Assembly (NCBI RefSeq): GCF_003634635.1
Contig: NZ_RBJB01000003.1
Location: 372,001 to 436,000, forward strand
DNA length: 64,000 bases
Direction: 5' to 3'
DNA from: Marinobacter nauticus
Lineage (GTDB): Bacteria > Pseudomonadota > Gammaproteobacteria > Pseudomonadales > Oleiphilaceae
Made by a program: the position numbers and the translations under genes. Positions 43,207 to 51,112 of the stretch are shown piece by piece. Position 1 is the first letter of the stretch. Each line of letters begins with the position of its first letter. The notes beneath the pieces were generated by a model, which worked only from the letters and a program-made list of their open reading frames with translations, searched no databases and was not told where the DNA came from.

Positions 43207-43668
43207 ATGGAATATGATGACTTGGAATACGTCGGCTTTTGGGCTCGAACTGGCGCAACGCTGATCGATTCTATCTTGATAGGTATAATTGTGTTTCCCT
43301 TGCTCACCGCGTTCTATGGTGAGTCCTATTGGGATAGTACAAGTTTAATTGTTGGGCCTATGGATTTTCTTTTGTCCTGGGTATTTCCTGCTGTAGCTGT
43401 GATTCTATTTTGGATATCAAAACAGGCAACACCAGGGAAAATGGCCGTTTCCGCCAAAATTGTTGATGCCAAAACTGGCAATGCTGCAACCACTGGCCAA
43501 TTGATCGGACGCTACCTCGCATACTACCTCTCCTTAATACCGCTTGGTCTTGGCTATTTCTGGGTGGCCTTTGATTCCCGCAAGCAGGGCTGGCATGACA
43601 AGCTCGCGGGGACAGTGGTCGTGCGGAAGAAGCACCGGGCACCGAGACCAGTTTCGTTCGACACCTGA
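43207..43668 (+). CDS. RDD family membrane protein
   Basis: A 153-residue protein of the RDD family: YVGFWARTGATLIDSILIGIIVFPLL (first helix with the Arg-Asp pattern), a second helix pair, the conserved KQATPGKMAVSAKIVDAKTG and QLIGRYLAYYLSLIPLGLGYFWVAFDSRKQGWHDKLAGTVVV. Some RDD proteins transport ions or osmolytes; the role here is unknown. AAAGGATGA precedes the start. Flanked on both sides by extragenic motif copies, so it is probably a mobile unit. Confidence 0.88.
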   Translation: MEYDDLEYVGFWARTGATLIDSILIGIIVFPLLTAFYGESYWDSTSLIVGPMDFLLSWVFPAVAVILFWISKQATPGKMAVSAKIVDAKTGNAATTGQLIGRYLAYYLSLIPLGLGYFWVAFDSRKQGWHDKLAGTVVVRKKHRAPRPVSFDT

Positions 43669-43752
43669 CATACGCATATTGGAAGGTTTGCAGAGAATGA
43701 CGTCTGAATACGCAGAGAAAGGCATAACACTTCCTTCACATGCTTAAGGGAC

Positions 43753-43805
43753 CGAAACCGGGAAAGGTTTATTTCGCGAAGTAATAGACCCGTCCCGGTT
43801 TTGCC
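43753..43805. repeat. Extragenic motif pair in inverted orientation (copies 4 and 5)
   Basis: An inverted copy at about 43753-43776 (GAAACCGGGAAAGGTTTATT) and a direct copy at 43781-43805 (TAATAGACCCGTCCCGGTTT) face each other across a few bases and can fold into a hairpin. They separate the RDD gene from the convergent zinc-ribbon gene. Confidence 0.7.
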
Positions 43806-44300
43806 TTAAGGTTTGCAAGATATGTGGCCTTGTACGTTCGCCGCATTTATTGTTGGCTCAGGAAAGGCATACGTAAGATCCATAGATTGCCCACTGCCGA
43901 AGTTCAATTTTTGTACACGCTCAAAATTACCTTCGGAGGTGGAGATTTTTGCAGTAACTGTGATTTCACCTTGCTCCCCATGATTTTTCACAGTCGCATT
44001 GTATCTATAACCGAAGTCGCCTTCTCCGTTTATCAACAGCACATCCTGAGTGAGCTGATTATTCGACAGCTCGCAAACTGCCATACTCCCTCCAGAATCT
44101 AACAAATTTTCGACTTCAGAAAGAATGAAGGCAGCTTTCCCACTAAAAATAAGATATACAAACCAAAACGCAATTACCGATTTCCAGAAAACTCCCGTCC
44201 AATAATCAGTCGAGTGAGGTTTTTTCACACCACAATGGGGACATTTTTCAGCTTTATTAGAAACCTCTTCACCACACTCTCTGCATTTAACAATCGCCAT
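43806..44300 (-). CDS. Zinc-ribbon membrane protein, 164 aa
   Basis: A 164-residue protein starting with a zinc ribbon (MAIVKCRECGEEVSNKAEKCPHCGVKKPH, two CxxC pairs), followed by one membrane helix (about 38-62) and an extracytoplasmic domain (about 75-164) with a conserved-looking Cys pair. The ribbon-plus-helix layout is common in uncharacterised bacterial sensors or assembly factors; no specific family is recognised. AAGGAGA precedes the ATG. An attC-like half-site lies directly upstream. Confidence 0.72.
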   Translation of the reverse strand: MAIVKCRECGEEVSNKAEKCPHCGVKKPHSTDYWTGVFWKSVIAFWFVYLIFSGKAAFILSEVENLLDSGGSMAVCELSNNQLTQDVLLINGEGDFGYRYNATVKNHGEQGEITVTAKISTSEGNFERVQKLNFGSGQSMDLTYAFPEPTINAANVQGHISCKP

Positions 44301-44650
44301 CGATAAAAATCTCCTTCCTATGATTTATTGGAAATAACGCTCCGCACAGGGGCAGACAAATAAGCGCAGCGTTCTGGCTGTCCCAGCGACCAACGGGAGC
44401 CATTGCTGCGGTTTTTTATGCACCATCATTGGGCAATGAATACCAAATCTTCCTACCAAGCCAACCGTCACAAAAGAGATGTGGTGTATGACATGATAAA
44501 ACGGATTTATTTATCGGCGCTGTATCGCGTTATATTTGTATGATTATATTTCATGGCTCAGCAATTCGTGCGTCCAGCACTTGAATAGCTTTGGCATAGC
44601 GCAATTCTGTGCGTTCGATCTTGATCATCTCTCGTCAGTCCGGGTCGACG
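44301..44650. other. 350-bp AT-rich gene-free stretch with an attC-like half-site
   Basis: No gene is supported. The left end carries TAACGC and, about 55 bp on, a GGGAGCC...GCGG centre like the sites at 47.8, 50.3 and 51.1 kb (annotated separately). The rest is AT-rich with no clear signal besides the 3' region of the 450-aa gene. Confidence 0.6.
44335..44420 (-). repeat. Degenerate attC-like site D
   Basis: Reading the plus strand, TAACGCTCCGC at 44335 and the GGGAGCCATTGCTGCGG centre match the left arm and centre of the better sites, but the opposite GTTA end is missing. It lies between the 450-aa gene and the zinc-ribbon gene, as expected for a decayed cassette boundary. Confidence 0.4.
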
Positions 44651-46003
44651 TCACTCTTTAATGATAAGGCTCTCTGCTCTCTTAAGTTTACCTAGTGCAG
44701 CATCAAAGACTTGCTCTCCACTTTTGGTATGCTGCTGGTAGACAGCAATGAGTTGATCGACTTTATTGATGGTGGCATAGGTCAATTGGCTGTTCTGTTG
44801 TTTGGCTTGTTTTGCGGCTTCCTCCGCTTTTTGGAACTCATTTCGAGCTGTATCGAAGTCATTCAGCGCATCACGTCTTAGCTGTTTAATCTTTTCAAAA
44901 TGTCTTTTAAGCGACTTGAACCCTTTCAACTCAAACAGTGATTCGTTGATTTTTTTGAGACTAGCGGCAATCTCGGCCTTCATTCCTGCAGATTGAATAC
45001 CATTCGACAATAGCCAGTCGTTATCCAACTTGACCATTTGCGTCACTGCACCTTGGACTGAGGCATTTTGCTTCGCGACCAACCAACGCTCGTAAGTCTT
45101 ATCACGTAGGAGTTTGACGCCGCCATTGTCGAATACTTGGAAGTTCAGCTTATCAGGATTGATCCGCTCATCGGCGATACGCCCGATCTTCGGTCTGAAC
45201 TTGAACACCAGAAGCTGTTTGGCACCCTCTAGAACTTGAGGATAATTGGGGAATTGAGGGCAGATTTGACGGATTTCGGGAATGATTTTTTCTTGCAAAT
45301 AAGCGGCGGGGTGTGAGTTGAGAACCTCCTTTTTGACCGCCTCGTTATCATATTCCGCAATGACGCTGACGTAGGAATGCTGGCACCATTTGGGTCCGGG
45401 CTGACTAAACCATGAAATAAACTTTAGGCCTTCGCTCTGATGCAACACATAGTCATTGATCTCGCTGCGAATAAGCTGTTCTTCAACTTCGGCGGCGCTC
45501 CGCGGGTCGAGGGCTGCCAATTGCCTGGAATTAAGGTGGTATTGCGCATCAAGGGGGCGGTGACCGGTTACTTCAGCCCCTGCTTTACTGACTTTTACCG
45601 TGATGCTATCCCAAGGTGGGGGCTTGTTGCTTTTGAGGGCGGAGACAAGTCCACTCGGGGCCATATTGCTCGGCTTGCGGTACATGGCCAGAGTGATGTA
45701 ATCGATCTCGGCTTCGGCACCACAAACACGCTGAATTGAGGGGAGAATGGCATCATACACCCACTGTTGCAGAGGCTTGCCAAGCGCTGCCATTCGTTGT
45801 TCGTGAGGAGCGGAATAAAAAACACTGACCGGGATGGCGCGACCGGGAAGGTTGTGATCTTCACACCAACGCTGGTTTGATGACCATGGAAACGAGAGGA
45901 CCCAAAGCCCGTCTTGCTGATAAATCACCTTGTCGTCGTTTTGAGCGATTGCTGGCAGAGCAATCAGGAAACCCAGACCGACAGTTATCGCTCTTAAAAT
46001 CAT
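44651..46003 (-). CDS. Hypothetical exported protein with C-terminal coiled coil, 450 aa
   Basis: A 450-residue protein with a cleavable signal peptide (MILRAITVGLGFLIALPAIA-QND). The mature domain contains Trp/Cys-rich repeats: SNQRWCEDHNLPGR and GPKWCQHSYVSV, each followed by an IxPxIxxxC segment (ILPSIQRVCGAE and IIPEIRQICPQF), so residues 30-140 and 195-275 look like two copies of one domain. A coiled coil (about 350-445) ends the protein. No family is recognised. GAGGG lies 7 nt before the ATG. Position suggests a gene cassette following the NERD remnant. Confidence 0.65.
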   Translation of the reverse strand: MILRAITVGLGFLIALPAIAQNDDKVIYQQDGLWVLSFPWSSNQRWCEDHNLPGRAIPVSVFYSAPHEQRMAALGKPLQQWVYDAILPSIQRVCGAEAEIDYITLAMYRKPSNMAPSGLVSALKSNKPPPWDSITVKVSKAGAEVTGHRPLDAQYHLNSRQLAALDPRSAAEVEEQLIRSEINDYVLHQSEGLKFISWFSQPGPKWCQHSYVSVIAEYDNEAVKKEVLNSHPAAYLQEKIIPEIRQICPQFPNYPQVLEGAKQLLVFKFRPKIGRIADERINPDKLNFQVFDNGGVKLLRDKTYERWLVAKQNASVQGAVTQMVKLDNDWLLSNGIQSAGMKAEIAASLKKINESLFELKGFKSLKRHFEKIKQLRRDALNDFDTARNEFQKAEEAAKQAKQQNSQLTYATINKVDQLIAVYQQHTKSGEQVFDAALGKLKRAESLIIKE

Positions 46004-46307
46004 ATTAACCCTCGGTAGCCTAAAATAATCATGACATTGACTAGGCAGCGCGCTTCGTTATTGTGATCGTTTGACAGCATCGTTACTGTTATAACAAAGC
46101 ACCAACCATTCTTCGCCAAGACCGCCTTCCCATGCTTAACGTGATTTCTGAACTTAGCCATCAGCCGCCCGGATTCAATGGCTTCGATCATCTGCTGAAC
46201 TTCCACAGCAGCCAACCGCTGCTCGGTTTGGGCCTTGATAAAGTGAAGAGCGGTATCAGGTACCAGATATAATCGGAGAGAGGCGGTAACGCCGGGGCGT
46301 AGTCCAT
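46000..46307 (-). pseudogene. Remnant of a NERD-domain protein (copy 1)
   Basis: The frame holds FIKAQTEQRLAAVEVQQMIEAIESGRLMAKFRNHVKHGKAV, matching the intact stretch of the NERD gene at 52 kb. Just upstream the bases still encode, in another frame, MDYAPALPPLSDYIWYLI, the N-terminal membrane anchor. The NERD nuclease core (about 120 residues) between them and the C-terminal zinc finger are deleted. It is clearly a decayed second copy. Confidence 0.8.
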
Positions 46308-46565
46308 CTGTCATCCTTAACAGCGCCGTTTATCAGTTTCTTAAAACTACACACTAGTCTAATACATGGGAAACTTCCCACTCGGGAGACGAATAATTTA
46401 GTAAACCACATAAAACAAAAGCCGCCCGGTTTCCCGAGCGGCTTTCTCGCCTGCTCTCTGGTCGTCTCGACGTGCGTATCAGGCAGCTGCCAGGTACGCC
46501 CCTGCAAGCGCCAGCACACAGCCAACCCCACGACTGAACCGGCTATCCGCCTTCAGCAAGCATCA
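46308..46565. repeat. Duplicate of the NERD-ureJ intergenic region and ureJ 3' end
   Basis: Matches 52797-53047 along its length: GTCATCCTTAACAGC near the start, the terminator hairpin, then the last about 80 bp of ureJ (GGCAG...GCCAGGTACGCCCC, CGACTGAACCGGCTATCCGC). The copy stops inside the ureJ coding sequence. Together with the NERD remnant it forms a direct repeat 6 kb upstream of the parent locus. Confidence 0.85.
46417..46446. terminator. Duplicated ureJ terminator
   Basis: Stem AAAGCCGC / GCGGCTTT with an inner CGGG/CCGG-type extension; near-identical to the functional terminator at 52906-52934. No gene now reads into it. Confidence 0.6.
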
Positions 46566-46567
46566 AA

Positions 46568-46661
46568 ACCGAAACCGAAACAGACCTATCTATTAGATGC
46601 ATCCACAACGCATGTTGCTAACGGTCGGTTTTCAAAATAAATCTGTCCTGGTTTTTTCTCC
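46568..46661. repeat. Extragenic motif copies 6 (inverted) and 7 (direct)
   Basis: An inverted, slightly expanded copy at about 46568-46593 and a direct copy AAAATAAATCTGTCCTGGTT at 46634-46661 flank a 40-bp spacer between the ureJ remnant and the phosphoesterase gene. Confidence 0.6.
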
Positions 46662-46662
46662 A

Positions 46663-47154
46663 TTAACCTCGAAACCCAGTTCGCTGAGTTGGTCCAGCAT
46701 GGACCGGCAGTTCGATAATTTCACCAACCACACCGCCTTCACTCACCTGCAACCGCCCTACCGTGATCGGCAGCGTAAAACGCCGGGGCCCGGCACCGCC
46801 CGGATTGAAATAAAGAACATCGCCAATCCATTCATTGCGGGGTTTGTGGGAATGGCCGGCAATCACCACGCGGTAACGGCCTTGCGGATCGAACTCGAGG
46901 GTTTTGACATCGTGGAGCATGTAGAAGGCGTGGCCGAGAAATTCCAGATCCTGAACATCAGGGAGCGTCGCTGCACGGCCCGCTGTATCGATATTGCCAC
47001 GGATGGCAACCAAAGGAGCGATGGCCTCCAGTGCTTCCAGAACCTCATCCCGACCCACGTCACCGGCATGCAGGATCAGATCCGAGCCCTCCAGAGCCTC
47101 CAGGGCTTCGGGACGCATTTTGCTGTGGGTGTCTGCGATTACCCCGATTCGCAT
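46663..47154 (-). CDS. YfcE/MJ0936-family metallophosphoesterase
   Basis: A 163-residue calcineurin-like phosphoesterase: MRIGVIADTHSKMRPEALEAL with D-x-H, DLILHAGDVGRDEVLEAL with GD, AIRGNID in place of GNHD, and VVIAGHSHKPR plus LYFNPGGAGPRRF near the end. These are the metal ligands of the YfcE group, manganese-dependent phosphodiesterases with unknown natural substrate. Length is normal. It lies between the ureJ remnant and the tautomerase block. Confidence 0.92.
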   Translation of the reverse strand: MRIGVIADTHSKMRPEALEALEGSDLILHAGDVGRDEVLEALEAIAPLVAIRGNIDTAGRAATLPDVQDLEFLGHAFYMLHDVKTLEFDPQGRYRVVIAGHSHKPRNEWIGDVLYFNPGGAGPRRFTLPITVGRLQVSEGGVVGEIIELPVHAGPTQRTGFRG

Positions 47155-47197
47155 GTTTACGCCTCGTTCAGTCTCTCAATCGACCAGCCCGGCCGGT

Positions 47198-47760
47198 GCG
47201 CGTGGCCAGGCAGATAAGCGTTGCTATAGTGAAACAAGCCCGCCTCACCCCCATAGTGGCGAGATCCAGTGCAAACGTACAACCCATGGCAGGAGATTCC
47301 CATGCCCACTTACACCGTCACGGTCGCGAATCTGTCTCTGTCGCCGCAGCAAAAATCACAGATCGCCGAGGCCATCACAGCGGCTCACAGCGCCCAAACC
47401 GGCGCTCCCCGGTTCTTTGCCCAGGTTCTGTTTTCTGCGGCCAATGAGGGCGACCACTTTGTGGGTGGCAGAGTGAACACCGCGCCTCAGGTGTATGTGC
47501 ACGGCCTGGTACGGGAGGGCAGAAGCATCGAGATCAAACAGGCCCTGATGAGCCAGATGCTTGAAGAAATCGCCCACATCGTGGACATCACAGCTGAAGA
47601 TGTCTGGATCTATCTGCAGGAGATTCCGGCCACCCAGATGATCGAGTTTGGGCGGTTTTTGCCTGCGCCGGGGGAGGAAGCTGCATGGGCAAAGGGAATG
47701 ACTCCGGGGAAGCGCGCCAGCTTACGCAAATAACCGCATTAATAGATCTCTCCTGGTTTT
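47198..47760. repeat. Duplicate 2 (intact) of the tautomerase block
   Basis: Direct repeat partner of 40968-41350, with the full-length gene. The homology begins in the region upstream of the tautomerase and ends with the extragenic motif copy. Confidence 0.88.
47302..47733 (+). CDS. Tautomerase family protein
   Basis: A 143-residue protein of the tautomerase (4-oxalocrotonate tautomerase/MIF) superfamily. The mature N-terminus is Pro in MPTYTVTVANLSLSPQQKSQIAEAITAAHSAQTGAP, followed by FFAQVLFSA and VYVHGLVREGRSIEIKQALMSQMLEEIAHI, the beta-alpha-beta core. Pro-1 acts as general base in the family; substrates vary. GCAGGAGA lies 8 nt before the ATG. A truncated paralogue lies at 41 kb. Confidence 0.9.
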   Translation: MPTYTVTVANLSLSPQQKSQIAEAITAAHSAQTGAPRFFAQVLFSAANEGDHFVGGRVNTAPQVYVHGLVREGRSIEIKQALMSQMLEEIAHIVDITAEDVWIYLQEIPATQMIEFGRFLPAPGEEAAWAKGMTPGKRASLRK

Positions 47761-47764
47761 CGCA
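47739..47764 (+). repeat. Extragenic motif copy 8
   Basis: TTAATAGATCTCTCCTGGTT followed by TTCGC, directly after the tautomerase stop, matching the copy after the paralogue at 41.3 kb. Confidence 0.65.
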
Positions 47765-47800
47765 TACCGGACAATTACAAACAGTCTCCTCCTTGGGAAA

Positions 47801-47866
47801 CAACGTACGCATTTGTAGCTGGTTAGGAGCGCAGCGGAAAACCAGTCCGAAAACGTGGGTTTGTTA
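47801..47866 (-). repeat. attC-like recombination site C, after the RloC-like gene
   Basis: On the plus strand it starts CAACGTACGC, has an imperfect inverted centre CTGGTTAGGAGCGC...GCGGAAAACCAG and ends TTTGTTAGCC. The stop codon of the RloC-like gene (TAA) lies inside the GCTAACAAA core, as usual for integron cassettes. About 66 bp; the outer GTTA on one side has changed to GTTG, so it may be inactive. Confidence 0.62.
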
Positions 47867-50278
47867 GCCATGTCCTTCCCCAATACTTTGGAGTAACGCT
47901 GAATACTGGTCTGGATCTTTTTCTTCAATTTTTCGTAATATAAAACTCGCCGTTGTCTTCATTTCAGGAACATCAATGGGCAAAACACTTCTCTCAAAGA
48001 TACCCGCCAAATGGGAGAATTCATTATTGATGCGATCCGTTAATGAAGCAGCCAATGCATCATCACCGAAGAAGCGCGTCAATTTGTCATCTTTTTCTAC
48101 TGCATTTGGGTACTTGTAGTACAAAAAGGCCTCCAAAAACTTTCGCGCATTGTTCCCGAAGTTGTAGTAGCAATCATGATTTTCATCGCCATCTACCTGA
48201 GCATGGGCACACTTATAAATTTGATGAAACAGGAAATTAAACTCTGTGACGTAGTCTTTCAGGTATCGAGGCATCAGCGTAATATCACTGACTTGATCTG
48301 TTCGATTTATTATAAAATATTGAGACTTATTTTTATTCAACGCACCAGGAAGTCGCTTTAGATACTTCAAAAAATCCAAGTTGTGGGTTGAAATAAATAA
48401 CTGTTTAAAACGATCACGCTCCTTTATCTCGCCACCATCTTCATATTTCTCTGGCGCTACAATCTCAGAATTAATAAGGCTATAAACAAAAAATATATGA
48501 TTTGCATCCAAGCTGGAGATAGGATCGTCGATCCATATGATCGGCTGATTGCCTTTTGTTTCAATGTCATCAAGTTTCGCCATAAAGTAACAGAAGGCTA
48601 TCAAACTACATTCACCTTCACTTAGATGGTATGCTTTTTTGTCATCTCTGGTTACCTCGAATCGGTATCCAGATGATGAATCCCCAGGAACTGCTTCAAT
48701 AGCTTTGAGCGAAAGATTCTGATGGCCAAAAAAATTGTTTAAATAATCATTTACACGGTCAGCGCCCTTGCTTTCATCTTTAAGTTGAGACTTTAATTCA
48801 GAAATTCTCTCTCGTTTTTTATCAACTTTTTCTTTTGCCGAGTCTCTAGCCTCCTCCGCTGAGCCTACAGCCTCACTCAGCGATTCAATGGCCGTACGCT
48901 CTTCTTCATACTTTATATCGGTTATGAATGTAAAAACCTCATGGAGGCGAAGCGCTTCACGAGCTTCAGACTGATCGGAGCTAAGCGAAGCTGTAAGGTT
49001 ATTGGATTCGCTTCTGAGTTTCTCATATAAATCCCTGACCGCCTTCAAATCTTTTTCAATCGACTCAGGCGCATTAAATTCAAGAGGTGTGAAAATATCA
49101 TCTCTTCGTCTTTCGATCTGTTCTTTTATTGAATCCAGACTATCAATGTAAGACGTTGATAGGGTCAACCACTGTTCTGTCAGCGAATCCAAGTCGGCTG
49201 TGTAGTTAGAGTAGAAATCCGAGTTTTTTACTTTCAGTAAATTAGGAACTCTGGATCGCTCACCTTCAATTGACCCGAGAAGGGTTTCCAGTGCTCGACG
49301 AAGTGCTTCAGACTCCTGGTTAAAATGCTTGTCCAACTTCTGCCACAAATCTTCAGGAAGGTCGCTACCACAAAATGCACACTTATCTCTTTTGTGTTGA
49401 TGGTGCTCCCGACCAGTCCGTACCCACGTAGCCAGAGTAGCATCGTTTAGCAACTCTTGAATTGGTTCAGAGGCCTGAATCTTTTTTTCAACTAATTCTT
49501 TAGCCTTTGAAGCGATTACAGAGTATTGAAGATTGAAAGTCGTTGATTCAGGGATTTCCGGCTTGGGTTCTTCTCTAAGGAGGTCATGAAACTTGCCTAC
49601 TTGTTCATCAGTAAGCGGGGCGTATGTTTCTTTGGAAACAGCCGAGATGTCTGTCTTTATTTTAGAAACATTGTAGTTGGCATCACCAAACGTTTTATTA
49701 TGCTTGATTCCACTACCTGATTTATTGGCTTTATCACGTAATTTTCCCTCCAATTCTGACGACTTGTCGCGATGGTCTTTTCGGGCCTTTTTGAAACTCT
49801 CCTCAGCACCGAGCAAATCCCCAAGCAAACCAGATTTGTTCTCTTCACTGCCAAGTTCGGTTTCATGTTTTTCGATTTCTTCCTCAAGCTTGGTATTGTC
49901 TTCCCCTAAGATAGCGAAGGAATTGATAGCCTGTTCATCATCAACAATGAAACGCAGATTGTCCCGGACAAAGTCCTCATTGAACACCCGAATGACTTGA
50001 CCATGATTACTTAATGAATTTTGCGTTGCAGTGCTACCGCCATCAAAAGACACCCGAAACTCGGGCGAACTATATTTCTCTGAAATACAACCAGTTTCCA
50101 AAGCTCGAATGATTCGAGAAAGCGTTGTTTTTCCAGAGTAATTGCGTCCATACAGAATATTTAGGCTTTTAAATTCTGCGATATTATTCCCTTTATCTCG
50201 CACAGATGATGACCACTGAAAATCATCGTAGACAGCCACACCTTTTATTGAATCTATTTTTTTAATGTGTCCGCTCAT
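47864..50278 (-). CDS. rloC: RloC-like anticodon nuclease (AAA_13 ATPase, zinc hook, HEPN-type R-x3-E...H triad)
   Basis: An 804-residue protein of the PrrC/RloC class. The ATPase head has Walker A GRNYSGKT at residues 44-51, signature LSEGECSLIAFCYFMAKL, Walker B PIIWIDDPISSLDANHIFFVYSL and switch ISTHN. Between the halves lie long coiled coils with a zinc-hook CAFC at C300/C303, the feature that separates RloC from PrrC. The C-terminal domain has the presumed catalytic triad R712-x3-E716-x39-H756 (NARKFLEAFLYYKYP... NEFSHLAG). RloC cuts or excises the wobble nucleotide of tRNA when DNA damage or phage activates it. No restriction-modification genes are near, as is typical of RloC. The ribosome site AAAAAGGA is good. 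Flanked on both sides by attC-like sites, so it looks like a single-gene integron cassette; AT-rich compared with the core genome. Confidence 0.85.
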   Translation of the reverse strand: MSGHIKKIDSIKGVAVYDDFQWSSSVRDKGNNIAEFKSLNILYGRNYSGKTTLSRIIRALETGCISEKYSSPEFRVSFDGGSTATQNSLSNHGQVIRVFNEDFVRDNLRFIVDDEQAINSFAILGEDNTKLEEEIEKHETELGSEENKSGLLGDLLGAEESFKKARKDHRDKSSELEGKLRDKANKSGSGIKHNKTFGDANYNVSKIKTDISAVSKETYAPLTDEQVGKFHDLLREEPKPEIPESTTFNLQYSVIASKAKELVEKKIQASEPIQELLNDATLATWVRTGREHHQHKRDKCAFCGSDLPEDLWQKLDKHFNQESEALRRALETLLGSIEGERSRVPNLLKVKNSDFYSNYTADLDSLTEQWLTLSTSYIDSLDSIKEQIERRRDDIFTPLEFNAPESIEKDLKAVRDLYEKLRSESNNLTASLSSDQSEAREALRLHEVFTFITDIKYEEERTAIESLSEAVGSAEEARDSAKEKVDKKRERISELKSQLKDESKGADRVNDYLNNFFGHQNLSLKAIEAVPGDSSSGYRFEVTRDDKKAYHLSEGECSLIAFCYFMAKLDDIETKGNQPIIWIDDPISSLDANHIFFVYSLINSEIVAPEKYEDGGEIKERDRFKQLFISTHNLDFLKYLKRLPGALNKNKSQYFIINRTDQVSDITLMPRYLKDYVTEFNFLFHQIYKCAHAQVDGDENHDCYYNFGNNARKFLEAFLYYKYPNAVEKDDKLTRFFGDDALAASLTDRINNEFSHLAGIFERSVLPIDVPEMKTTASFILRKIEEKDPDQYSALLQSIGEGHG

Positions 50279-50297
50279 GAATATCCTTTTTGAAGAT

Positions 50298-50374
50298 TCC
50301 TAACGCAAAGCTTCACAGCAATTTTGGAGCCGCGAAGGGCGGAAAAATTGTTCGCCAACAGTGACTTGTTATTT
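50298..50374 (-). repeat. attC-like recombination site A
   Basis: The best site: plus strand starts CCTAACGCAAAGC and ends GTGACTTGTTATT, with matching inner arms CAATTTTGGAGCCGC and GCGGAAAAATTG around GAAGG, so the single strand folds into an attC-type hairpin with unpaired bases. The 157-aa gene's TAA stop lies in its TAACAAG core and the RloC-like gene starts about 20 bp past the other end. Confidence 0.75.
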
Positions 50375-50842
50375 AATTTCCCAATGTACAAACTTTTCAC
50401 CAGGGAAATGCTTCTTTGAAAAATCCAAAAGACGACTATACATCTGGGGCAAAGAACTGTCGGTTTCGACAACATGAGAGCTCAGCTCGCGGGCTCCCTG
50501 CATCGCGCCTTCGAAGATTCTTTCTCCCAATGCCTCCCTCAACTGTTGCCTCGTAACTCTGAGGCTAGTAAAGCCTTTTTGACTTATAGCAGGCTGAACT
50601 TGGTAAACATAAAAATCGTTTCTTACATTTATAGACTCGATTGCCTGATCGAATCGTTCTTGCTCGACCGTCAAATCCAACAGAACCTGCGGCGTGTCTG
50701 TTTCCAAAACGAACGAAAGCGAATTGATGTCTTGTTTAAGGTCTGAATACTTTGGAGGTTTTTGAGAAGGTAAATTGAAGGCTCTTTGAACGCCCTCTTG
50801 GTATTGTTCTAAGTCCCGTTTAATTGGCCGCATAGCATTCAT
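50369..50842 (-). CDS. Hypothetical protein, 157 aa, cassette gene
   Basis: A 157-residue soluble protein, acidic-basic mixed and mostly helical, with NDFYVYQVQPAISQKGFTSLRVTRQQLREALGERIFEGAMQGARELSS near the middle. No family is recognised. It has no strong ribosome site (CGGCAGATG) and lies 24 bp after the small membrane-protein gene, so it is probably translated together with it from one cassette. The stop is embedded in attC-like site A. Confidence 0.62.
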   Translation of the reverse strand: MNAMRPIKRDLEQYQEGVQRAFNLPSQKPPKYSDLKQDINSLSFVLETDTPQVLLDLTVEQERFDQAIESINVRNDFYVYQVQPAISQKGFTSLRVTRQQLREALGERIFEGAMQGARELSSHVVETDSSLPQMYSRLLDFSKKHFPGEKFVHWEIK

Positions 50843-50866
50843 CTGCCGAGCAATGACAAAAATCGC

Positions 50867-51112
50867 CTAATTCAGAGCTTCTTTTCTCAAACGGTAACTA
50901 TCGGCTGCTTCTTTGTTCTCGTTAAGTTTTACAGCTGACCAAGAACCAATGAAAGCGCCTATAGCAATAATCACTGCCTGTACTAAATATTCATATGATT
51001 TTGGGGCAATACTCTCGGTAACTGCGAAGCTCGAAAAATACCAGAGATTCAGCGCCAAAATTCCAGCGAAGATACCTGCAAGTTCAGGTGCGTAATCTTT
51101 AATTTTGCTCAT
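50867..51112 (-). CDS. Small two-helix membrane protein, 81 aa, cassette gene
   Basis: An 81-residue protein with two membrane helices (about 10-30, ELAGIFAGILALNLWYFSSFA; and 43-62, YLVQAVIIAIGAFIGSWSAV) and a charged tail (KLNENKEAADSYRLRKEALN). GGAGGGTGA lies directly before the ATG and just outside attC-like site B, as in a cassette with its own ribosome site. Pairing of a small membrane protein with a soluble partner recalls holin-like or effector/immunity arrangements; nothing proves this. It overlaps the NYN gene end by 14 bp. Confidence 0.65.
   Translation of the reverse strand: MSKIKDYAPELAGIFAGILALNLWYFSSFAVTESIAPKSYEYLVQAVIIAIGAFIGSWSAVKLNENKEAADSYRLRKEALN

Noticed and set aside
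47864..50278. Assignment as PrrC with a type I restriction system
   Set aside because: The CxxC zinc hook and length fit RloC better and no hsd genes are in the window.
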